In this document: positions 17,021 to 23,915 of the stretch, piece after piece | Position numbering within the stretch: position 1 is the first letter of the stretch | Layout: every line of letters begins with the position of its first letter | The notes under the pieces: generated by a model | Told to the model about the DNA's origin: nothing | What the model saw: only the letters and a program-made list of their open reading frames with translations | The model's database searches: none | From: Nocardioidaceae bacterium | GTDB taxonomy: Bacteria; Actinomycetota; Actinomycetes; Propionibacteriales; Nocardioidaceae | Assembly: GCA_013697585.1 (NCBI GenBank) | Contig: JACCWP010000090.1 | Coordinates: forward strand, 1-43,947 | Reading direction: 5' to 3' | DNA: 43,947 nucleotides | Program-made: the position numbers and the translations under genes

Positions 17021-17045
17021 GTTGCTGACTTGCGGGTCAGGCAAC
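17021..17045. terminator. hairpin between convergent arcA and DUF5926 genes
   Basis: GTTGCTGAC (17021-17029) pairs with GTCAGGCAAC (17036-17045) with one bulged base and a 6-nt loop. It lies in the otherwise featureless 208-nt gap (16912-17119) between two converging genes. There is no U-tract. Confidence 0.4.
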
Positions 17046-17119
17046 CCAAACGACGATGTACCCCGCCCGCCGCACCTCGATCCATCGCCAGGTGTGCGAA
17101 CTGCGACGGATCGCGTCGT

Positions 17120-18088
17120 TCAGCGGATGGTGAGCTGCCGGTTCGCGAGGCCGTTGCGCGCGGACCGCTGCTCGGGCGACAGCGCGCCGGTCTGGGACAT
17201 CGCGGTGTCCAGCTGTTCGGCCAGCGCGCCGAACGGCGCGTCGAGCTCGTCCGCGCCGGTATCGTCCGGAATCTCCCACACCGGCACCAGCAGCCCGTGC
17301 GCCCGGAACATGCCGATCAGCCGTCCATCGTCGCTCGCGCCGGTGTCGATGCGGTCGGTCTGGCCGGCGTGCAGGCGGGCCAGCGCGTCGAGCAGCCGGC
17401 CCTCGTCGTGCGGCAGCACCCAGCGGACGAACTCTCGCCCGCCCATCCGAGTCCAGTACGCCGCCTCGACCGACCCCAACCGTACGGTGGGCGCGGCCGC
17501 GTCATTGGCAGCCTGCAGGGACGCGGCGATGCTCCCGTCGGGATCGTCGACGTCGGCGACCCAGTAGCCGAAGTCGTCGTGGACGGTCACCGTCAAGTCG
17601 CTGTCGGTGGCAATGACGTCCTGCAGCCGGGGCCCGGCCGGCGGCGGATCGACCAGGCTGATCTGGCTGCCTGGTTCGGCCTCCAGCGCCAGCTGCAAGG
17701 CATGAGCGAGGTCACGGCTGACGTCGCCGTGGTTGTGGTGCACCTGCAGGCCGAGCCAGATGTCGCCGTCGGAGCGCACCAGCGCGGGCAACGCGCCTGG
17801 CAGCAACGAGCACAGCGTGACCGTTCGTCCATCGGCCGCACCGTCGGCGACAGCCTGGACGAGGGTCAGGGGGGCCGTGGCGGCTGGCACGATCTCTCGC
17901 AGCGCCACCCATTCACACTCGTCCGGCAGCCCGGCGAAGGTCCGTGCGATGTAGGGAGCGGGGGCACCACCCGGTCGGCCGTGGCAGTGCTTGTACCGGC
18001 GGCCGGAGCCGCACGGACAGGGTTGCCGGGGGCCGACCGCTGCCTCGGCGGCGGGCGCCTGCGGACCTGAACGAGACTTCTTGGCCAC
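17120..18088 (-). CDS. DUF5926 family protein with N-terminal SEC-C zinc motif
   Basis: The 322-residue protein begins with a basic stretch and a SEC-C type metal-binding motif, CPCGSGRRYKHCHG (residues about 24-37), as found at the end of SecA and in many unrelated proteins. The remainder matches the actinobacterial DUF5926 layout, with blocks such as WVALREIVPAATAPLTL, VHDDFGYWVAD and EFVRWVLPHDEGRLLDALARLHAG. The family has no known biochemical role; annotations as a SecA protein come only from the zinc motif. GTG 18088 was chosen because a strong AGGAGG lies about 6 nt upstream. Confidence 0.88.
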   Translation of the reverse strand: MAKKSRSGPQAPAAEAAVGPRQPCPCGSGRRYKHCHGRPGGAPAPYIARTFAGLPDECEWVALREIVPAATAPLTLVQAVADGAADGRTVTLCSLLPGALPALVRSDGDIWLGLQVHHNHGDVSRDLAHALQLALEAEPGSQISLVDPPPAGPRLQDVIATDSDLTVTVHDDFGYWVADVDDPDGSIAASLQAANDAAAPTVRLGSVEAAYWTRMGGREFVRWVLPHDEGRLLDALARLHAGQTDRIDTGASDDGRLIGMFRAHGLLVPVWEIPDDTGADELDAPFGALAEQLDTAMSQTGALSPEQRSARNGLANRQLTIR

Positions 18089-18188
18089 GCAGGGCCTCCT
18101 GACCAAGCGACTCTCACGGCTCTCCCCAGCGCGAGCCGGCAGCAGCGATCAGCCGGCGGCCCGTACGGAGAGTGACCCTAGTCGAGGC

Positions 18189-18641
18189 TCAGACCAGCTC
18201 GAAGACGGCGGTGACGGTCGTCCCGGTCTCGTGCCGTTGGAAGTCCCACGCGTCGGCGAGCGCGGCAACGATCGACAGTCCGCGGCCGCCGACTGACTCG
18301 TGTGGCTGCCCGCCTTGGGTGTCAAGGCGAGAGCCGCCATCGCTGACCCGCAGCCACAGCCTGTGCGGCTCGATTCCCCACTCGACTCCCACCCGCCCGT
18401 CCGGACCCGGGCTGGCGTGGCGTACGGCGTTCGTCACCAGCTCGCTGACCACAATCGAAGCGTCGTTGATCACGCTCTGCGGCAGCTGTGAGCCGTGCAG
18501 GGCAACGGCAAGCTCGGCGCGGGCCGTGTGAGCGGCGTCGCGCGAGAACGGGACGCCGAGTCGCCGGGAGCTGATCGCCAACGTGTCCCTCATCGAACCT
18601 CGAATCGCTCCCGGTGCCCCCGGTGCCAGTTGACTAGACAT
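18189..18641 (-). CDS. anti-sigma-factor-like ATP-binding protein (RsbW-type HATPase)
   Basis: The 150-residue protein is a single GHKL ATPase domain. The N-box is ELVTNAVRHA (residues about 68-77), the G1 box is RVSDGGSRL and the G2 box is GGRGLSIVAAL. This is the arrangement of stand-alone RsbW/SpoIIAB-like kinases of actinobacteria, which bind sigma factors or phosphorylate anti-anti-sigma proteins. No STAS partner or sigma factor gene is adjacent, so the partner is unknown. ATG 18641 (MSSQLAPG) gives a normal N-terminus; a weak GAGCGG lies upstream. Confidence 0.88.
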   Translation of the reverse strand: MSSQLAPGAPGAIRGSMRDTLAISSRRLGVPFSRDAAHTARAELAVALHGSQLPQSVINDASIVVSELVTNAVRHASPGPDGRVGVEWGIEPHRLWLRVSDGGSRLDTQGGQPHESVGGRGLSIVAALADAWDFQRHETGTTVTAVFELV

Positions 18642-18685
18642 ACTCGCACCGCTCGTCGACCACCATACACAAGGTAACGATGCGA

Positions 18686-19522
18686 TCACATCCTGTCACG
18701 AAGGCTGACCAGGCTGTCGGCGGGACGATCCGTGATGACCGCCTCCACGCCGAGGTCGACGCACAGCTGCAGGTCCTCCGGATCGTTGACCACCCACACG
18801 TGCACCGCATGTCCGCGCGCGTGCAGCCGGTCGACGTAGTCGGGGTGTGCCCGTACGACGGCCATCGATGGACCCGCGATCTTGGCGCCGGCGGGAAGGC
18901 TGCCGTCGCGGTACCGCTTCGCCACCCGATCCATCAGATAGACCGTGGGAACCGCTGGTGCCGCGTCGCGCACCCGGCGCAGTGACATCCAGGCAAAGCT
19001 CATGACGCGTACGGGAGCAGGTCCATCACCGACCCGCCGGGTCCAGCCGAACCGCGCGAGGATCTCGACCAGTCGGCGCTCGACCAGCCCGGCGTAGCGG
19101 GTGGGGTGCTTGGTCTCGATCGCCAGCTGGACGGGCCGGGGCCAGTCGTGGACGAGCTCGCAGAGCTGCTTCAGCGTGAGCACCACGCCGGGCGGCGCGT
19201 CGGCCTCGTCATGCTCGTCGTCAAGATCGGCCCAAGGGTTCTTCCAGGTCTCGAAGTTGAGCTGCTGCAGCTGCTCCAGCGGCAGGGTCGACACCACCCC
19301 GCGACCGTTGCTCGTCCGGTCGATCCTCCGGTCGTGGACGCAGACCAGGTGTCCGTCCTTGGTCAGCCTGACGTCGCACTCCAGCCCGTCGGCACCGCCC
19401 TCGAGCGCGCTCCGATAGGCCCGCAGGGTGTGCTCGGCAACCAGGTCGCTCGCCCCGCGGTGTGCGACCACGTCGGGGCGGTCTCGTCGACTTGACGGCT
19501 GGATGTGGCGCTCTGCGGCCAC
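18686..19522 (-). CDS. glycerophosphodiester phosphodiesterase
   Basis: The 278-residue protein is a GDPD-family TIM barrel. Seen in order are VAHRGASDLVAEHT (catalytic His-Arg), GADGLECDVRLTKDGHLVCVHD (metal-binding Glu and Asp plus catalytic His), IETKHP (metal-binding Glu) and VWVVNDPEDLQ near the end. It should cleave glycerophosphodiesters to glycerol 3-phosphate and an alcohol. No signal peptide is seen with the chosen start, so it is probably cytosolic. GTG 19522 was chosen because GGGAGG lies just upstream; the frame is open further 5'. It is divergent from the rhodanese gene. Confidence 0.92.
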   Translation of the reverse strand: MAAERHIQPSSRRDRPDVVAHRGASDLVAEHTLRAYRSALEGGADGLECDVRLTKDGHLVCVHDRRIDRTSNGRGVVSTLPLEQLQQLNFETWKNPWADLDDEHDEADAPPGVVLTLKQLCELVHDWPRPVQLAIETKHPTRYAGLVERRLVEILARFGWTRRVGDGPAPVRVMSFAWMSLRRVRDAAPAVPTVYLMDRVAKRYRDGSLPAGAKIAGPSMAVVRAHPDYVDRLHARGHAVHVWVVNDPEDLQLCVDLGVEAVITDRPADSLVSLRDRM

Positions 19523-19640
19523 GGCGCCTCCCGCGCGCGACTGTGCTCTGTCGATGAGCAGTCGTCGCCACGGTAACCGACCTGCAGGGTGGACTTGCCC
19601 GCCATCCGACAGCGCCACGCCCTGGTGTGAGGATTGGCCC

Positions 19641-19976
19641 ATGACCACGATGCCTCAGACGAGCGTCGATGAGCTGCCCGATCCGTTGCCCGAGGACGTT
19701 TCCGTGCTCGACGTACGTGAGCCGTACGAGTGGGCCGCCGGCCACATACCGGGTGCGGTTCACCTGCCGCTTGCTGAGTTGCCGATGAAGCTTCACCTCG
19801 TGCCGGGCGGCCGCGTGCTCGTCGTGTGCAAGGTGGGTGGCCGCTCGGCTCACGCCACGGCTCAGCTCACGCAGATCGGCGCCGACGCCGTCAACCTCGC
19901 GGGCGGGATGCTCGCGTGGACCCACGCCGGCCGGCCGGTGGTGAGCGAGACGGGCGGGCCACCCCAGGTCGCCTGA
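19641..19976 (+). CDS. single-domain rhodanese (sulfurtransferase)
   Basis: The 111-residue protein is one rhodanese domain with the CH2A-type VREPYEWAAGHIPGAVHLPL (residues about 25-44) and the active-site loop CKVGGRS, with nucleophile C63. Such proteins carry persulfide sulfur; the acceptor is unknown. ATG 19641 follows a modest GAGGATTGG site. Its stop codon directly abuts the stop of the convergent VTT gene, forming TGATCA. Confidence 0.93.
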   Translation: MTTMPQTSVDELPDPLPEDVSVLDVREPYEWAAGHIPGAVHLPLAELPMKLHLVPGGRVLVVCKVGGRSAHATAQLTQIGADAVNLAGGMLAWTHAGRPVVSETGGPPQVA

Positions 19977-20438
19977 TCAGATCACCGAGAGGACTTGCTC
20001 CACCCCGAGTGCCACGGCGGCGAAGCGAGCGAAGCGGCCGACCGTGCCCCACAGCACGAACCGGGCGAGCTGAACCCGCAGCTGACCTGCCAGCACGCTG
20101 ACCACGGCGAACGGCGGGATGCCGATGAATGCCGACCCGAGCACGATCCCGTCGGCGGCGAACGGCCGACGGTTCAGGGCAGTCGTGAGCCGCTCGACCC
20201 AGCGCTCGGCCTTGTGCCGGGCCAGCTGCTTGCGCAGCCACGGCCACTGCATCGACTGCCGCCCGAGCAAGAAGATCGCCACCTTGCCGGCCATCTGTCC
20301 CACCGTTGCGCTCCCAGCCAGCAACAACGGAGACAGCGAGGTCTGGGTGACGGCGCCGGCGAGGTATCCCTCGATCGGGATGATCGGGATCCACGCCGAC
20401 GCCAGCGCGACACCGAAGGTCGCCAGCAGCAGCGTCAT
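19977..20438 (-). CDS. VTT/SNARE-associated-like membrane protein
   Basis: The 153-residue protein has about four hydrophobic segments and the hallmarks of the VTT (DedA/YqaA) fold: LASAWIPIIPIEGYLAGAV near the N-terminus and IGIPPFAVVSVLAGQLRV followed by RFVLWGTVGRFARF near the C-terminus. Members act in membrane lipid handling; some are linked to flipping of lipid carriers. Its ATG overlaps the TGA of the CDP-alcohol phosphotransferase (ATGA), so the two are coupled, which supports a role in phospholipid biology. Confidence 0.85.
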   Translation of the reverse strand: MTLLLATFGVALASAWIPIIPIEGYLAGAVTQTSLSPLLLAGSATVGQMAGKVAIFLLGRQSMQWPWLRKQLARHKAERWVERLTTALNRRPFAADGIVLGSAFIGIPPFAVVSVLAGQLRVQLARFVLWGTVGRFARFAAVALGVEQVLSVI

Positions 20439-21115
20439 GCGACGCCCGGCACCGGGATGCCGAGTCGCACCAGCCGCACCAGCGAGGCCACCTTGAGCAC
20501 CAGCAGGACGGCGGCGATCGCCGTGCAGAGCCAGACGTTCTCGGTGAGTAGCAGCAGCAGCGCGAAGGCTGCGGAGTTGACGGCCTTGGCGGTCTTGGAC
20601 CAGTTCCATCGCCAGATGGCGCGGTCGACCAGATAGAAGTAGTTGGGGCTGAGCACTGGCCAGGCGACGAATGCCAATGACAGCACGAGGTCGACGACCG
20701 CGAACTCCAGCAGGTAGACCCCCACCGGCACGACGAGCCCGGGCAGGTGCCAGGCAACACCGACATAGAAGACAAGCGCGCAGGCCCGGTCGCACACGAC
20801 GTCGAGCACGCCGCCAAAGCGAGTCTCGTGGTCACGCCAGCGGGCCACCGCACCGTCCAGGATGTCGCCGATCCAGTACGTCACCAGCGAGGCGATCAGC
20901 AGGCGCAGGGCACCGTCGCTGGTCTCGGCTGCCGCTGCAGCCAGGCCGAGCGCGACGGCGACCAGGGTGCGCACCACCGTGATGACACTCGCCGCCGTGA
21001 GCACCCGGACGTCCGGCCCGCTCACCCAGCCGTGCGCCAGCCCCGCCTGCTGCTCGGCGTCGTCGGAGCGCGTGCTCGCCACAGCCGCGACCCTCTCACG
21101 CGCCACCTCGATCAT
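20435..21115 (-). CDS. CDP-alcohol phosphatidyltransferase family membrane enzyme
   Basis: The 226-residue protein carries the complete family signature DG-x2-AR-x8-G-x3-D-x3-D (in DGAVARWRD...GGVLDVVCD, residues about 102-124). It has about six hydrophobic segments. Enzymes of this class move a phospho-alcohol or diacylglycerol-phosphate group from a CDP-linked donor; the acceptor cannot be told. ATG 21115 lies inside a truncated sigma-factor reading frame that runs in another frame. A GAGG sequence lies just before it. The downstream VTT gene is coupled. Confidence 0.9.
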   Translation of the reverse strand: MIEVARERVAAVASTRSDDAEQQAGLAHGWVSGPDVRVLTAASVITVVRTLVAVALGLAAAAAETSDGALRLLIASLVTYWIGDILDGAVARWRDHETRFGGVLDVVCDRACALVFYVGVAWHLPGLVVPVGVYLLEFAVVDLVLSLAFVAWPVLSPNYFYLVDRAIWRWNWSKTAKAVNSAAFALLLLLTENVWLCTAIAAVLLVLKVASLVRLVRLGIPVPGVA

Positions 21116-21257
21116 CCGCGCCTCGCAGCAGCGCGGTCTGGAGCAGGTCATCGGCGCTCGCGTGATGGGGTGCCAGCAACCAGGCCAGTCGCAGCAGCGC
21201 AGCAGACCGGGACGCGACGAACTCACCGAACTCCGCATCGACGCGCTGCCGGCTCAT
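21096..21257 (-). pseudogene. 5' stump of an ECF sigma factor gene (SigE-family region 2)
   Basis: A 53-codon frame starting at ATG 21257 encodes MSRQRVDAEFGEFVASRSAA, then LLRLAWLLAPHHASADDLLQ and TALLR. This is the typical N-terminus and region 2.1-2.2 of actinobacterial SigE-family ECF sigma factors. After TALLR the match stops, and the frame ends nine codons later at 21096, already inside the CDP-alcohol phosphotransferase gene (other frame). Regions 2.3 to 4 are missing. It is a truncated gene, though its start codon and frame are intact, so a short peptide could still be made. Confidence 0.75.
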
Positions 21258-21323
21258 GCCCCTCAGACGGAGACAACCCCGCGCGCCGTTGCACCGGGGT
21301 GCGGCCAGGAGGTGTGGCGCGGC

Positions 21324-22187
21324 TCACTTGAGCAGTCGGGACAACCGGCGGTCGGCGAGCGGCTTGCCGCCGGTCTGGCAGGTGGGGCAGTACTGCAGCG
21401 AGGAGTCGGCAAAGCTGACCTCGGCGACGGTGTCGCCGCACACGGGACACGGCAGGCCGGTGCGTCCGTGCACCCGCAGCCCCGACTTCTTCTCCTTCTT
21501 GAGATCGGCCGCGGCGACGCCGTCGGAACGCGAGACCGCGTCGCGCAGGGTCGCTTGCAGCGACTCGTACAGGTGCTGCAGTCCCGCACCGGTGACGGAG
21601 GAAGCAGGCTTGAACGGAGACATCCGAGCCACGTGCAGGATCTCGTCGGAGTAGGCGTTGCCGATCCCCGCGATGGTCGACTGGGAGCGGAGCACCCCCT
21701 TGATCTGCGCTCGGCCGGCCGACTGCAGGATCTCACCGAGCGCCGTGGAGGTGAAGGCGTCGGCGAGCGGGTCGGGTCCGAGCGACGCGATTGCGGGTAC
21801 CTCGACCGGGTCGCGCACGACGTAGACCGCCAGCCGCTTCTTCGTGCCGGCCTCGGTGAGGTCGAACCCGCTGCCGTCGTCGAGCACCACCCGCAGCGCC
21901 AGCGGGCTCTTGCCCGGCCGAGCCGGTCCCTTGGGCTGCTCGTCGCGCCAGCGCAGCCACCCACCGCGCGCCAGGTGCGTGATCAGGTGCAGGCCGCCGA
22001 GGTCGAGGTCGAGGAACTTGCCGTGCCTTTTGACGCCTTCGACCAGCAACCCAACCAGCGCCTCCACCGGCGGGTCGAACGTCTTGAGCACGCTGAACGC
22101 GGCCACGTCGACGCGGGTCAGGGCACGACCGGCCAGTCGGTTCCGCAGGTCGCGCACCAGGGCCTCGACCTCGGGCAGCTCAGGCAC
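21324..22187 (-). CDS. Fpg/Nei-family DNA glycosylase/AP lyase
   Basis: The 287-residue protein begins (after the initiator) PELPEVEAL, with the N-terminal proline nucleophile and catalytic Glu of the Fpg/Nei family. VKRHGKFLDLDL supplies the conserved lysine, the H2TH helices include STIAGIGNAYSDEILH, and a C-terminal zinc finger has the spacing C-x2-C-x16-C-x2-C. It should excise oxidised bases and cut the abasic site. The KKEKKSGLRVHGRTG linker before the finger fits the actinobacterial Fpg/Nei branch rather than canonical MutM. GTG 22187 is the only start that leaves the proline at position 2. Confidence 0.93.
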   Translation of the reverse strand: MPELPEVEALVRDLRNRLAGRALTRVDVAAFSVLKTFDPPVEALVGLLVEGVKRHGKFLDLDLGGLHLITHLARGGWLRWRDEQPKGPARPGKSPLALRVVLDDGSGFDLTEAGTKKRLAVYVVRDPVEVPAIASLGPDPLADAFTSTALGEILQSAGRAQIKGVLRSQSTIAGIGNAYSDEILHVARMSPFKPASSVTGAGLQHLYESLQATLRDAVSRSDGVAAADLKKEKKSGLRVHGRTGLPCPVCGDTVAEVSFADSSLQYCPTCQTGGKPLADRRLSRLLK

Positions 22188-22208
22188 GTGACCAGTCTGC
22201 CGCAGCCG

Positions 22209-22237
22209 GTGACAACCAGGCGGCGCAGGCGCACAAT
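22209..22237 (+). promoter_or_regulatory. promoter of the conserved 80-residue protein
   Basis: GTGACA (22209-22214) and CACAAT (22232-22237) are separated by exactly 17 nt. The -10 ends 7 nt before ATG 22245, which suggests a leaderless mRNA. Confidence 0.5.
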
Positions 22238-22244
22238 GCCAGGC

Positions 22245-22487
22245 ATGGCCACGGTGGTGCCGTTCCCCCGCCCGGGGGAGATGTTCCTCGATGCGCGCGG
22301 TGCCGCCCGGGCCTTGCGCGTCACCTGGCACCACGAGGCCAGCGTCGTGGTCCTCTCGCTGTGGCTCGACGACACCTGCACCGGCACTTTTCGGTTGCGC
22401 AGCGAGGACACACCGGCGCTCATCGACGCGCTCACCAGGGGGCTGGCTCAGGGCTACGACCGCGGCGCCGCCAGCGGCACCGCCTGA
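22245..22487 (+). CDS. conserved small actinobacterial protein of unknown function
   Basis: The 80-residue protein starts MATVVPFPRPGEMFLDARG and contains RALRVTWHHEASVVVLSLW, then CTGTFRLRSEDTPALIDALTRGL. I recognise this as a small conserved actinobacterial protein without a known role. It has no signal peptide or membrane segment. An in-frame ATG at 22236 would add three residues, but it overlaps the -10 element, so 22245 is preferred. It is divergent from the Fpg/Nei gene and converges with aat. Confidence 0.82.
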   Translation: MATVVPFPRPGEMFLDARGAARALRVTWHHEASVVVLSLWLDDTCTGTFRLRSEDTPALIDALTRGLAQGYDRGAASGTA

Positions 22488-22491
22488 ACGC

Positions 22492-23184
22492 TCAGTCGAC
22501 CCGCCACGTGGCGGGCAGCGGGGCGTCGACGAGATCGGGCAGCTGGGCAAGGTACGCAGTCCGGTCGAGCTCCTCCGCCCCAAGGCTGGACAGGTGCGGG
22601 GTCTGCCACTGCACGTCCACCAGTCGGCGAGCGCCCCGCGCCGCCGCGTCGTCGCAGAGCAGCTCGACCAGGGCGACCAGGGCGACCTTCGACGCGTCCC
22701 GGGCGTGGTGGAACATCGACTCACCGGCGAACAACCCGCCGATGCTCACGCCGTACAACCCGCCCACCAGCCCGCCCGCGGGGTCGTAGGTCTCCACCGA
22801 GTGCGCCCAGCCCAGCGCGTGCAGGCGCCCGTACGCCCGCTGCATCGGCATCGAGATCCACGCCCCCGGTCGGCGTCTGTCGGCGCACGCGCCGAGCACC
22901 CGGTCGAAGTCGGTGTCGACCCGCGTCTCGTAGCGACGGGTCGCCTGCCGCAGCGACCGCGACACCCGGAGGCGGTCGGGCCGCAGCACCCCCCGGCTCT
23001 GCGGGGACCACCACACCATTGGCCCCACCTCGTCGAGCGGCATCGGGAAGAGCCCGCTGCGGTAGGCCGCCAGGAGCGTTGCCGGCTCGAGGTCGGCACC
23101 AACGGCCACCGCGTCGTCGGGCGGCCAGGCTGTCGGGTCGAAGCCCCAGCGCGGGGGTGGCAGCTGCACGGGCACGCACCCCAT
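22492..23184 (-). CDS. aat: leucyl/phenylalanyl-tRNA-protein transferase
   Basis: The 230-residue enzyme transfers Leu or Phe from charged tRNA to N-terminal Arg/Lys of proteins, making them N-end-rule (ClpS/ClpAP) substrates. Diagnostic blocks are VAVGADLEPATLLAAYRSGLFPM, WWSPQSRGVL, GAWISMPMQRAY, GWAHSVETYD and GGLYGVSIGGLFAGESMFHHARDASKVAL. Length is normal. The ATG at 23184 gives the expected PPPRWGFDP start region. It lies 47 nt from the divergent EcsC gene. Confidence 0.96.
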   Translation of the reverse strand: MGCVPVQLPPPRWGFDPTAWPPDDAVAVGADLEPATLLAAYRSGLFPMPLDEVGPMVWWSPQSRGVLRPDRLRVSRSLRQATRRYETRVDTDFDRVLGACADRRRPGAWISMPMQRAYGRLHALGWAHSVETYDPAGGLVGGLYGVSIGGLFAGESMFHHARDASKVALVALVELLCDDAAARGARRLVDVQWQTPHLSSLGAEELDRTAYLAQLPDLVDAPLPATWRVD

Positions 23185-23191
23185 CGTGACC

Positions 23192-23197
23192 TACCCT
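23192..23197 (+). promoter_or_regulatory. -10 element of the EcsC-family gene
   Basis: TACCCT lies 34 nt before ATG 23232. That leaves a short leader which includes the strong ribosome site GGAGGAGA. Confidence 0.45.
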
Positions 23198-23231
23198 CGT
23201 CAGGGGGCCGCGTTCGTACGGAGGAGAAGCG

Positions 23232-23915
23232 ATGGGCATCGCCCGCACCGCCGCCCGGGGGCTGGTCCCGTTGGGGCTGCGCGTGGCCCCGCACTTCAGC
23301 TCGTTGTTCGTTCGCGAGATCCTCGAACGCTCCATCGATGGCGGGGGACCGTTCCGCGGGGCCGCCGCCGCAGCCGACGCCAGGCTGCGCAGCGCTGACG
23401 GCGACCCGGTGGCGGCTGTCAGCAGCGTCATCGACGCTCACGTGCGCGCCGCCGGAGCCCAGGGGTTCGTCACCAACCTTGGCGGGCTGGTCACGATGGC
23501 AGTGACGATCCCCGCCAACGTCTCGGGGCTCGCGCTGCTGCAGTGCCACCTGGTCGCGGGGATCGCGCACCTGCACGGATACGACCTGCGGGACCCGCGG
23601 GTGCGCAACGCGGTGTTGGCGTGCCTGCTCGGCGAGACCGTCGTGACCGAGCTCGTACGCTCCGGCAAGCTTCCGTCGTCACCGATGGGGCTGGCCACCT
23701 CGCCGGTCCACGACCCCGAGCTCGACACCAGCATCGCCCAGGACGTCACCGCCGAGCTGTTCAGCCGCGTCGGCGGGCGGCGGCTCGCGACCACCGTCGG
23801 GCGCCGGGTCCCGCTCGTCGGCGGCGGTGTCGGCGCGATCGGCGACGGGGTGTCGACCTACCGGGTGGGCCGCTATGCCGAGCGAGAGCTTCGTCCACGT
23901 CCCCGCACCAGCTAG
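23232..23915 (+). CDS. EcsC family protein
   Basis: The 227-residue protein matches the EcsC family: GAQGFVTNLGGLVTMAVTIPANVSGLALLQCHLVAGIAHLHGYDL (residues about 75-119) is the conserved core, and a glycine-rich hydrophobic stretch VPLVGGGVGAIGDG lies near the C-terminus. The family is named after a gene next to an ABC transporter in Bacillus; its biochemical role is unknown. GGAGGAGA lies 5 nt before the ATG. Its TAG stop overlaps the TAG of the convergent sulfotransferase gene within CTAG. Confidence 0.88.
   Translation: MGIARTAARGLVPLGLRVAPHFSSLFVREILERSIDGGGPFRGAAAAADARLRSADGDPVAAVSSVIDAHVRAAGAQGFVTNLGGLVTMAVTIPANVSGLALLQCHLVAGIAHLHGYDLRDPRVRNAVLACLLGETVVTELVRSGKLPSSPMGLATSPVHDPELDTSIAQDVTAELFSRVGGRRLATTVGRRVPLVGGGVGAIGDGVSTYRVGRYAERELRPRPRTS

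Noticed and set aside
16912-17119. small RNA or gene in the arcA-DUF5926 gap
   Set aside because: Apart from one hairpin at 17021-17045, no promoter, ribosome site or coding frame with support was seen.
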